From NCBI GenBank assembly GCA_021464245.1, contig JADCRB010000025.1, positions 6,009,311 to 6,073,310 of the forward strand: a stretch of 64,000 nucleotides of DNA. Reading direction: 5' to 3'. The notes under the pieces were generated by a model that saw only the letters and a program-made list of their open reading frames with translations, did not search any database and was not told the origin of the DNA. The position numbers and the translations under genes were made by a program. Of this stretch, positions 35,201 to 46,503 are shown one piece after another (the first letter of the stretch is position 1; each line of letters starts with the position of its first letter). This DNA comes from Carallia brachiata. Taxonomy: Eukaryota; Streptophyta; Magnoliopsida; Malpighiales; Rhizophoraceae.

Positions 35201-38200
35201 TATGGTCTAGTGTCTCAATTTGTCCTAATTGATGGTGGAACTATTTTATGTTAGAAGGCAAGAAGTATTATCTTGCTATCCTTGCATAGGCGCCGAGAAG
35301 TATTAAAATAGGAAGTGGGTTGTTAAATAAGGAAAAACAAAATACACATATGGAGATTTTTGTCCGAGGGATGCATTGAAGTGCAACAAATAATTTTTTA
35401 TAACCACATTAATATATTTTTGCATTAAAAAAATAAAATGATAAGATGTTTTTTTTTAATGAACATTTTATCAATGTAATTATAAAAAAATAAAAATTTA
35501 TTACAATTCGAATTGTGACTTGTGACTTGGGTAACAATTTCCGGACATGCATAGGCAGCCGTTGAATAATTATTTTCTTTTTTAGGTCTCAAAGCACGTG
35601 TCATCGCATAATCTCTTATGTGTAAAATCAATACTTCCACCCTCCACAACCAAAAAAATACATTTATATTGCCTTTCAAATAACATGGACAAGATAATCA
35701 TTAGGGAGATAGTATTTAACATTATCTAAGCCTCCAACTTGATAAATAAACTATGCCCAAGCTATGCACCCAAAAAAATATATATATGACCAAGATTATG
35801 CAAGCAATAATTTTAGTGTTAAAGTTTTATGCTCTGCCTATTCAATCTTCAATAATGACCAAAGAATGGGATAAATGTACAATAGAATCAATTTGTATGG
35901 TTGAAAGTTGAAACGAATGTCAAAGATTCAAACAGTTAATATTTGAATTTTCTAACCCCAGATTTTAATTTAAACAGTAAATGTCTTGGCAGGCTTTTCA
36001 TAGATCCGAAATCTAACCAACACTTAAAAATAGATTTCTTTTTTCGTAGTGAGAAAAAAACATGTTAGATACTTAAGTGAGTATGTTAATAATAATAATA
36101 ATAATAATAATTATGCTATAATTAATAAAATAATATAATTATCATTATAATAATGTAAATAGTATGTTAATGAAAAGAGAAAAATCATATTATAGGCGTT
36201 ATTTGTCAGCCAAAAAGCCCCACCATACAAGCACACAAAATTTTGTAGGTGCCATTTTTGCTTTCTGATTTGTGCATCAAGCAAAATGTTCGTAGAATAT
36301 CCATTCCCGTATGTATATATAATCTGAATCCCATTTCATTACATATTCTAATTCAGCAACGTACGAACGAACTTATCATTCGTTGACAACGTCATTGGAG
36401 CGTGACCACTGCTAAGAGCATACAAATGCAAAGCGGTTTCCAATAGATGCAACTATCATTGCTTCAAAGAGGCTCTTTTTAGAAGTAGTACGACATGAAA
36501 TTTGAGTATTTATGAGGGATGTTATTATCTATTTCATGATAGTATGACTGCATCAGTATATAAGCAAGGGGACATACAAAGTGGTTGAATATCACCAAAT
36601 TATTTTGGTGGATTGAGCGCAGATTTATCTTTTGTTTATTGGATTATGAATGGCACAGTAAAATTGTAAATTTTTCTCTATTCCTATAAATCCAACAATC
36701 CTCTACTCAGATTTAAAACCTAAGATCACTAGCGTAGAAATTTCAAATTAGTAAATGTTGAAGTTTATGATTAGTTATACACCTCATTTGGGTTTCATCA
36801 GCATGCCCTTGGACTTGAAGGACTGCAATGAGTTGGTCAACCTTATCTCCAACTTTGTGACGAGAGTTCTCCAAATAAAGACCTCTGCGTTTTGTAGATT
36901 ACGTTATTTAAATGTGAATATTGGTTTTTTTTTTTTTCGTTAAAGGAAATGAACAATTTTAATTTGAAGTCAATTACAAAATCTTGGTTCTCTTTTTTTT
37001 TTGGTTCATTGGCGAACTAGGACTATCAATATTATTGTTCCATGTGCGAGACCTATTAAGAAATCATTGAAATCGGATTTGAACCTGCTCGCTTTGGTCA
37101 AAATTCTCTTCTGGGCTCATGCATTGCTGTGGCATTGAAAACATTTTCCACCGGGAGTGGTGACAATTTTGTAAGTCAGTGAGCCCTACGATCATTTACA
37201 TCTTTAATTTTAGCTCAAAAGACTAATTGGAATGTGCAAGAACCGGTGGACCTAGCCCAATCTGATGGTCCAATCTATCAATATTTCATAGGCCTAAATG
37301 TAGGCTCATTTGATCCCTTAGGCAGTTCCAAACAGCAATTTCAATATCCGGACTTGGCCACTTGTTGGGTGTTTGTTTCTTCCTTTCTTTATTATTTTTT
37401 TTTTCCTTTGTCACCGTAAAGTTCTAAGGTTACAACTCACAAACATTACAACCAAACGTGAAGAAGAATCACTTATATTTGATAATGTTTAAATAGAAAG
37501 TCTGTTTTATAAAGTAGTTGAATAAAATATTAACAAGTAACTCTCATATTGTGGTTGATTTTGCTGTTTAAAAAAAAAGAAAGAAAGAAAATTGAGATTT
37601 TTAATACAATTTAACCTGTTCGGAAAGTATAAGAAAAGAGTTAGAAAACAAAAATTAGAACTATCAAATCAATTAGAAAAAAATTTTAAAAAAAAAACTT
37701 AGAAGTATAATGATCATAATAGCCCTAACATATTCTATTAGTTATGTGAGTATTTTTATAATTTCAATTTATTCTTCAATTATTTGTAGAGACATTTTTA
37801 TAATTTTATCTATACATTTTTTTTCACCATTTTCTCATATAATTTAAATAAAAAAAAATTTCTCATCATTTTTCTCACAATTTTCTTTTGTCACAACTTT
37901 CTTTCTCATTAAAATTTCACAATCCAAACAAACCATTACAAGTTTTTTTTTTATATATAAAAAAAAGGTCATTACAGACCCCTTTTTGATCAAAGGGTCA
38001 TTACAGACCCAACAAGATGTTAATTAAGTATTTTCATTGTGACTAGTAAAGAACTTTTATATATCTTTACTTAGTTATTTTAATTCCTAATTAATGATCA
38101 AATCATTGTTTAAGTTGAAATTTCCAAAAAAATGGTTCGGGCAAGTTCACCCACCATTGAAAATGGAAAAGGACCGAGGGAAGAAGATTCAGCATATTCT

Positions 38201-39701
38201 TCTCTATCTGCAAACACTAACTTATTAATCCACATGAATATGGTTTATGAACCATATGCAGGGCGTGAGAGACTGCGAATTTTCTCTTTCCTTTTGTGAA
38301 AAAGAAAAATTTTCTAAACCATTTTCCATCGTATGCCCAATATTAGGGAAACAAGGAAGGAAAAATCTGTTTTGTTATTTTTCTCCTCAGATTCAAATAA
38401 AATATTAATTATACAGCTATAAAAGGAGACCTAAGATACTGCTACGTAAATTTATAAAGAACAAAGGTAGAATCCTATCTAGTGATACAATGCTACTCGT
38501 ATTAACTAACATTTTCCCACAACTATTTAGCCCCTTATAAATAAATATTCATGGATCAAATTTCGCATTCCATCAAACATCCAATCTTAGGTAGGAGGAA
38601 AGATTTCTAAATCCGGCATACATAAAATGTCTTTGTCTGAAGTGAAGCATCGAGTTTCCTAATTTTTTGGTTAAAAAAAAGTTCCATGATAACTTTGTGA
38701 TACCGAATGTCTCATCCAATTAACGCTAAGCAATTGATAAAGTAACTCTTAAGAGTCGCATAAATCCCACTTATCATCCTTCAATATAATTCCTGATCAA
38801 TCCTCCCATTTGTTTCCAAAACTTTTATAAAAAAAAGAAAATAATGAGAAATATTTCATAATCTCACAAAAAAAAAGTATTATGCTCCATCACACTTATT
38901 AGACGAGTAAATTCTACAATAATAAATTATAATAGATACTCAGAGTCAAAATTTAACTCTATTAAAAATCTTCAATGGTTACTGAAGTCAAAATTTTTAG
39001 TTTGACAATAGATAAACTCTAGTTAACCAATAGATCACATCGATCTGTCCTAAACTTGAATTACCGTTTGCTCAGCTCAATCTCAGTTACAAGAATAGGA
39101 CAGTTAGCGCTGATTTTTAACACAAGAAAAAAAACAGTAAAAAACACTAAAGTTAGTACTGAAAAATCACAATACAGAGAAACAAAAAAATGTGCGGCCG
39201 TTTAGTTATAATTTAATGTGTTGTTTTCAGTATTAATTTGAATATTTATATTATCGCTTTTTTTTTTGCTATTAGAGACACTCAGTATATAAATTTAAAA
39301 TTTATTAATACTGTAATTAAATTTAAAATTTTTAAATTTAATAATATTTTAATAATAAATTCTACCGAACAGAAGAGTTAAACGAAAACACCAATAGTAT
39401 AAAAGCGGGCTTTGAGTGACAAATACGATTATCGCGTGATGAATTTTTTTTGTTTTTTTTGTGTAAAAGAAAAGAAAAATCAAAAGTCCGTCTAGAGGGA
39501 GGCGAGTGGCGAGCACTTAGCAAAGCTAAAACAATAACTTCACTTCCGTAATTGCGAAAGCAACGTTCGTGGTTCCGGAGATCGATCCTTTTTCCAGGCT
39601 TCGAGCGCCAAAATAATCCCCAATCATCCCTACGCGCCGACGATGGTGGTGAAAAATCACCGCCGCCTTCGCCGCCGCGTTTTTGTCTTAACCAATTGAC
39701 T
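32243..39701. other. Long AT-rich intergenic region
   Basis: No gene supported over 7.4 kb. Holds ATA/ATG-type microsatellites at 33224-33274 and (AAT)n at 36087-36111, a possible degenerate inverted-repeat element around 37610-37940, and a 15-base direct repeat (GGTCATTACAGACCC) near 37967 and 37997. TATA-like sequences near 36315 (GTATATATAAT) and 38537 (TTATAAATAAAT) are not followed by convincing reading frames. The region upstream of 39700 includes the leader of the hydrolase gene. Confidence 0.4.
36087..36111. repeat. (AAT)n microsatellite
   Basis: About eight AAT units in a row in AT-rich spacer. Confidence 0.9.
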
Positions 39702-39853
39702 ATGAATCTCTCTCTGTCTTCCACTTCTCTGTCCTCCTCATCTGCTGCTGCCGCTGCCTCTCCTCTTCTTCTGCTGCGTCTTCTTCTTCCGCATCCACCT
39801 CATGGTTATCCGCTATCGTCGGCGGCCGCGCCGATAAGTCCGGGAGTGTCAAA
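39702..39853 (+). pseudogene. Possible frameshifted N-terminal extension of the hydrolase
   Basis: ATG 39702 opens a Ser/Ala-rich frame (MNLSLSSTSLSSSSAAAAAS). From about 39762 the matching frame continues in phase with the main protein as 'SSSSAASSSSASTSWLSAIV' and 'GGRADKSGSVK', reaching the Met at 39854. One added base in the CT-rich run near 39760 would join both. Alternatively 39702 begins an overlapping upstream frame. Confidence 0.45.
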
Positions 39854-42800
39854 ATGGCCAACAACTCCTCCCGTGGCGGCGGAGAAGACGCCGGCCCGAT
39901 CAGGGCCAAGAATCAGTTCCGCGGCGTGCTGTTCAAGTACGGCCCTAAGCCCATTCAGGTACGTGAAATTGATTTGTGTGGAGAGGATTTAAACAGTTAT
40001 GTTATCTCTCTTTTCTTTATTCTCATTTGGATTTCAACGCGTGAACATCGTTAACTAGTTAGTTTCTAGCTTAATGGGATTCGGAATTTTAGGCAAATAA
40101 TGTAAGATTATTCAAATTCGGTTAATTTCCAGCTTAATTTAAGAATTGAATGCGATCTGGACAGTGATATTGCTTAAAGATTTAGCTCCGCGGTAATAAT
40201 GAAATGTGTAGTGGATCCACATGCTCTAGATGACACTGCAGTATAGCGAGGCGAGGCGAGGCTGATGCATGGTTGTTGAGTTTTTAATTACCAGGATTGA
40301 GTTTTTATCGATTTGTTCTGTTCACTACTTTGAAACAATATAAAATGATTCGCTTCAATATTTGCAAATGACATATGCGATAAGATATCCAGCTTAGCTG
40401 GATAGTGTGCTTCCTTGAATCAACACATTGAAGGGTGTTTTCTAGGTGGTCAGAGGATGATCTCTTTGTTAGGGATGTTTTTCCGTGCTTGAGACTACTT
40501 TGTTGGTTCCGTGGTGGGTGGATTCTAATTTGTGGTGATGGTGCGAAAAACTTGAGATTGTAGGTCACCTCTAAGAAAATTTCAATATTTATGTAGAATA
40601 TCTTTTATATGTCTTCAATGTGACGTGCCAGTAATGTTTTATTTTTCTTCATTCTGTAATGCAGGTTGCATTTCAAACAGGTGACTATAAACAACAGGTC
40701 ATTTTTATTGGCGGATTGACTGATGGCTTTCTAGCGACTGAGTATGTATAAATTTTTTGTCTCATTGTCGTTGTTACTAATTTTTTTGGTGTTCTTTGTC
40801 GCTATTATCCCACGATTAGCCTTATTAAAGAAAAGTGCATTTCCTTATTTAATTTTCAGATACTTGGAACCGCTTGCAATTGCTTTGCATGAGGAGAAAT
40901 GGTCCCTTGTTCAGTTAACTCTATCATCCTCGTACACTGGATATGGCACCTCCAGCTTGCAGCAAGTAACATTTTTTGCTTTCAAATTTGTGACTTTTTC
41001 TTAGTTGTGTGCCTTTTCCATCAAATTGACTTTTTAACAAGCCCTTGACCATCAATTTTAGCTGCTGCTGGAAAAAGGCCTGTTGAATGGTTTTATGATT
41101 CCAGTAACCAACTCGTTCAAAGTAATGCAAAATTTTGAATCCTTATTATCCAGCCGATCCAATTCTATGAAGGCCAATTTACAGTCATAGACTCACAGCT
41201 GAATCCAAATCTGTCCTACATGAACTGGAAAACATCTTTTAGTTTGTGTTTATATCATTGTGATGCTATTTATCCATGTTTAGAAGATTTCATTGACTTT
41301 AAACTGGAGTTGTATCTCTTATGTTGAAGGATGCCATGGAGCTTGATCAGCTAATAAGTTATTTGATCAACAAAGAAAATTCTGAGGGTGTGGTACTTCT
41401 TGGACACAGTACGGGGTGTCAGGTGATTTCATCTACCATACAAAGTTTGCTCGTGCATTTTTGTGTGCTCTTACTCGAACACATCATGTAAGTTTTTCTT
41501 GCGTGAACCTAGGACATTGTGCATTACATGCGTACAAATGCCGCATGCTCCCGAGCAGTTCGTGCTGCCATTTTGCAGGTGAGATACCATCTGCTTAATA
41601 GTAAGTTTATTCTCTTGCTAATTGTCACTGTAGAAATTGCACCTTCCTAACTGTATTTCCTAAAAGATATGCGTACATGTTGATGCTTAGAGAGTTTATG
41701 GCCAATGAAAAATATTTGACAGGCTGGCCAAGAGAGAATGATATGTTGAACTGGTTTAAATAGTCAGATTTGTATCCAGTTTACAGGCATGGTTTATGTT
41801 GACTAAACCATTGATTTTGTCTCTATCCCATCACATTAGTTTTGTATCTTTTGAAGGTGAAGTGTAATTATATTTGCAATAGGTTGTCACCTGGTGAAGC
41901 ATCTCATGAGGAACATGTGGAATTAAAAGTTATCTATGGGTTAGTCGTCAAAGAGTGCAAACTTCATTGCCTAAGAAATTGACAGGCTTTCTCAAACTTA
42001 AATATACAGGCAGAAATTGACAGGCTTTCTCAAACTTAAATATGCAGGCAATGTTGATACCCATTATGTGCTCCTCAATTCTATTTTTTCTTCTCAAACT
42101 GAAAATAAAGTTTCAGGCATTCTGAATGTTCTTCTTCTCTTCTTTGGTTGATGTCAACTGTTATTTCAGTTTGAAATTTGTGGACCATATGATCATAATT
42201 TGTACCAGTTGATTGGTTTGGTCTGCTATGGTTTCAAAAAATTTTTAATGTTATTTTTTCAATATTTGTTAAATGAAGAGCTACACAAACCCCGTTCTAT
42301 AGCTTTTAAATTCAAGGAAATGTCAATATAGTAATGTGTGTATTACCTCTTGAAAGGAATGCTGCCCTTTGGGTCCAATGATTTACATGTGAACTTTTTA
42401 TATGATGTCACTTTTGTTTATGGTAATCAAATATTTTCTGCAATTGCCTACTTTCTGTGCATTGGTAATGCAGCTGCAGTGGTAATTTTGAATCTAATTG
42501 AAAAGTTCAGGCTCCAGTTAGTGATCGGGAGTTCAAGGCAACTCTACCAGAAACTGCTGCTATGATTGACTTGGCTTCTAAAATGATAGAAGAAGGGAGA
42601 GGTTCACAATTAATGCCCAAGGAAGCTGATCCTTCTGCCCCAATAACTGCTTATAGGTGGGTATGCATTTATATTTTGTTCTCTGGTGTGAAATTTTTTG
42701 GTTGATGTTTTTAGGTTTGTGTATGTTGTGCATAAACAATCCTCATCAGCTCATAAGGCTTGATTTGTCCCAAACAATCCTCATTAGCTCAGCAGGCTTT

Positions 42801-43784
42801 ATTTGTCCATGATGTTAATCTAGAGTGTATGGGATTCAAGTTTCCTGTGGCCTGTGGTCATAGTTCTGGAATTTAATTTATCCGCTTGTGTCTTCTCATT
42901 TTGTATTTTATGCATATTAATATGGCAGTTAGCATTACATGTGATATATAAGTTATACACACACAAACACACAAGCTCACATGAAGCTCGAGTGACTGTG
43001 TATAGATAATCTGTGTGTGTGTGAGTATGATGTATGCTGAGAGACGCTTTCTTCTGATAAAGACACATTATGTAGGTACCACTCCCTTTGTGCATACAAT
43101 GGGGATGATGACTTGTTCAGCTCAGATCTTAGTGATGACCAGCTGAGAATGAGACTTGGGCACCTGAGCAACACACCCTGTCAGGTGCTTATATCGCTTT
43201 CTTCAATTTGTGCGTCTATAAACTAAGGAATTGCAGTGAATACAGTGAGCACAACATGTGATGAGCATATTACAACTCAATGCATGTTCCTGTGCAGGTA
43301 ATCTTTTCTATGGCTGATGAATATGTCCCGGAGTATGTTGACAAGAAAGCATTGGTCGAAAGGTGACAATTAAAACTTTCTACCTACCATAGCCCCTCTC
43401 GATGTAGAATTGCCAAAAGCCCTTATTAGGTCCATAATGTGGATTGCGATGTACCTGATGGTTAGCCTGAGTTTCATAGAGATTTTTGAACTATGCTGCA
43501 CATATTTTCATTATTGGGTTTTTTTTTTTTTTTTTGGTAATTTTCTCCTATTTGTTTGTGTGCCCTGTGTGGTGTGTAAGAGAGGAGAGTAATTGTGACA
43601 GAATGAGATGATTATTTTTGTACGCGTTGCCAGGTTGTGCAGGGCAATGGGTGGTGCAGAGAAAGTTGAGATTGAGCATGGGAACCACTCCCTCTCTAAC
43701 AGGGTAGATGAGGCTGTTCAAGCAATTATTGACTTCGTTAAAAGAGAGGGGCCCAAAGGCTGGGATGATCCATGGAGCTCATAA
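39854..43784 (+). CDS. DUF1749 family alpha/beta hydrolase
   Basis: Nine GT-AG exons: 39854-39958, 40665-40741, 40860-40965, 41330-41422, 41513-41578, 42511-42656, 43076-43184, 43298-43362, 43634-43784. From ATG 39854 they encode 305 residues without a break. Features include 'QQVIFIGGLTDGFLAT', the nucleophile elbow GHSTG (Ser about residue 123), 'AAILQAPVSDRE', 'VIFSMADEYVP' (likely Asp) and 'VEIEHGNHSLSNR' (likely His), a complete Ser-Asp-His set. It ends GPKGWDDPWS. DUF1749/UPF0613 proteins are predicted serine hydrolases of unknown substrate. An upstream ATG at 39702 (MNLSLSSTSL) is two bases out of phase; a single missing T near 39760 would make a 356-residue protein with a Ser/Ala-rich N-terminus. 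I use 39854 because it is intact as read. A possible poly(A) signal AATAAA lies at 44051. Confidence 0.88.
41975..42050 (+). repeat. 38-bp tandem duplication in hydrolase intron 5
   Basis: Two copies starting GAAATTGACAGGCTTTCTC at 41975 and 42013, almost identical. Confidence 0.9.
42734..42809 (+). repeat. 38-bp tandem duplication in hydrolase intron 6
   Basis: Copies starting AAACAATCCTCAT at 42734 and 42772, differing at about four positions. The period matches the duplication in the preceding intron, but the sequence is unrelated. Confidence 0.85.
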
Positions 43785-44340
43785 TATGGTGGTTTTTCTG
43801 CTCTTCACTTCATTCTTTGTTTTTACTGTTTGTCCTTTTTGGTTTTCTTTGGTTGTTTCACTTTTCTTCAGTTTTCCGCTAGCAGTTGCCTATTCTAGTT
43901 CCATACTGTACCAAAAGAGCTGTTTATAGAAGATTTTGATTTTCTTGGCAATGGCGAACCTCATTGGCTTTGATTTTTATAAAAAGTTTGCATCTGCTTC
44001 ACCATTTTATTTTGATGTCGAATAATAAGTCCTTTGTACGATTCTAGTAAAATAAAACTACTTAATTTGTTAAGTGAATAGCATCTAGTCAAATTACTGC
44101 TGCAAATTACTTCCTTATTACTGATTATAAAAGAGAAAAATGTTGAGAAATCAAATTTTCAATTGATGCATTAATGCACCCGCGTGCAGTAGGCATTATT
44201 ATTTCAAATGACAGAAGACTGCAAGCTTTGATGCCTTGTTCGTTTGTTTGTTTTTTGATCTGAAAAAATGTACTCGTAAGTATGTTGGTCACAATATTTG
44301 TGGACTGAGAATTGAAATCGGTTTTTAAACTGTTTACGTT

Positions 44341-44450
44341 CTTATTTAATCTCTTCTATAAAAAAAAATTTATCATCCGAGCATTGTTGGGCCTTCTTAT
44401 TTAATCTCTTGCATAGAAAAAATTTATCATCCTAGCATTGTTGGGCTTGA
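44341..44450. repeat. 55-bp tandem duplication
   Basis: Copies starting CTTATTTAATCTCTT at 44341 and 44396, each ending GCATTGTTGGGC, with a few differences. Confidence 0.9.
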
Positions 44451-46140
44451 ATAGACTTTCTTAATGTCTAATTTTAGTATTAATGAGATTAAAACTCAAT
44501 ATCGCATTCGTATTTCGGCATAAATCCCATTTAATGGAGGCATGCAACAGTGAGAAAATTTAAACTCCGACCAATGTATAGAAAAACACATTGAATCACT
44601 ATCAAGACACCACCTTCGGTGGTATGTCTCGTTCTATTAGACTTGCCTTAGACGTCAGCAACAATATTTTTGTATCGTATGTTCCCCAAGGTCGAACCAG
44701 GGCTATTTTGTTTTCCATGGGCAAAGGCCAAATGCTTTGATATAAAACTTGAAAACTTTCCCTCCAACGTCGCAGCATTTTTGTGTGATCTGAACGCCGA
44801 ATCGAATCTGTTCAACCCGACTCGTCTAACTAGGTAATAAGCTCGAATAAGATGTTTTATGTACTCGGGATAAGGGTGTAAAAACCAACTTTATACAATT
44901 GTTCGCTCACTGAACATGATCAAGAGTGAAATGCAAACTATAATTCAGGCTGAAGTTGATGGAGCCTGAAGTCTGAACTAATAAGTAAATTATGGGCTTC
45001 CACGTTCTTCTGCATTGAAATGTGTACAGTTATCGAATTCTTCCAGAGGCACTGAGGCTGATGACTGAAGAACTGCTCTGCTTTTTTTGCCATTAATTCC
45101 TGATTAGCTTAGATCCTCAAAATCCTGGGGCAGAGGAATGGTGGTACCATTGCAATTAAGACTCACTGACAACTTCTCAGTCAGTGCTAAAACTTTGTCT
45201 AATTGACTAATCTTTGGAGGCTTAATCAAATATTAAGCCCATTTGTTTACGATCTAATGGGTGTACGCGACCATGAGGGCATTGGGCTACGGTTTGGTGG
45301 CCTTTCGTAGCTGGAGATTGTTGCATATATTTTCACCCCATCTGTAAAGTCCATAAAATTGTGTATGTGTGTGTGTGCCTTCTTTTTTTTCTTTTTTTTT
45401 TTTTTAATCAATTTCGCAATTAGCGGCAATATAAAGTGGGCATTTTTTTATTACATAAGAAAAAAGGCAGAAGAAAAAAATAAAAAAGGCAGAAGAAGAA
45501 AAAAGTCAACAAATTAAATACAACTAAACCAATACCTACACCCTTACAGATAGCAATTTCAAAGATATTCATTTGAAGTAACGTCTTAATATTTACGGTG
45601 GTCTCTCCTAAAGTTTTAAAGATCTATAACTAGATCCTTCCAAATTTGTCATAAAATTCGTATAAAAATTTTCTTCTTTCAAAATATGCTATAGCTTACA
45701 ATTCTAAGTTTGACTTAGCAAACGCAAATGCTCAGCTATTACCTACTTATAAGACTTATTTTGTCCGTCTTTCTTCTTAATTTAAAGTGGGTTTTGTCGC
45801 GCATTAAACCATAATTACAAGTTCACGTTTCAATTTAGTTTTTTATGAAAAAATTCATCCTTGAATCTCAATTGAGTCACCGTCTTAGTTGATTTTTTTT
45901 TTTATATATATATAAAAGGAGGACCAATAAATTTCACAATTTTCCAGTATTTTTTTTCATATAAAGTGCAAGATTGATAATACATAAAAATTCAAAGCCT
46001 AGCCGAACATGTGACTACACCCGAATTTACCGCTAACCTCTCGACGGTTTAATCAGAGACTTCTTGTTCTTTTCATTTGCTTATCTTTCCGTCCTTCCAA
46101 TCAATTACCTCAAAAAAAGAAAATTTGTGCCATAATAATT

Positions 46141-46503
46141 AGAGTTAATATATAAATTTAGCACAAACTTTAATTAAAGTAACAAATTTAGCATAAATTT
46201 TAAAAAGTAACAAATTTAACACTAATTTTTCATATGATAACAAATCTAGTACGCAATAATTTTATATGAATAAAATCTATCAGTTTCAATAATAGATTTA
46301 TAAAAATATATCTATTTTAATGATATGATAATCATATAAGTTAGTGTCATATCATCAAAACAGACAAATTATATTTAAAAAATTTCATAATATACTATAT
46401 ATGTTACCATATGTAAAGTTGATATTAGATTTGTTATTTTTTAAAATTAGTGTTAGATTTATTATTTTAACTATAATTAGTGTTATATTTGTATATTAAC
46501 CCT
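46141..46503. mobile_element. Foldback MITE, 363 bp, with 7-8 bp target-site duplication
   Basis: Left end AGAGTTAATATA, right end TATATTAACCCT. The two halves are imperfect reverse complements along almost their whole length: 'CAAATTTA..AACACTAATTTT', 'CATATG' and 'TCATATCAT' all recur mirrored. AATAATT flanks it on both sides (46134-46140 and 46504-46510); shifting the border by one base gives AATAATTA, 8 bp. It has no coding capacity. An 8-bp duplication would suit a hAT-derived element. Confidence 0.8.

Noticed and set aside
36087..36111. CRISPR-like or regularly spaced repeats
   Set aside because: A simple AAT microsatellite. No spaced repeat array exists anywhere in the window, as expected for plant DNA.
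38554..38610. Short peptide frame after a TATA-like sequence
   Set aside because: Only 19 codons, no supporting motif, and TATA-like words are frequent in such AT-rich DNA.
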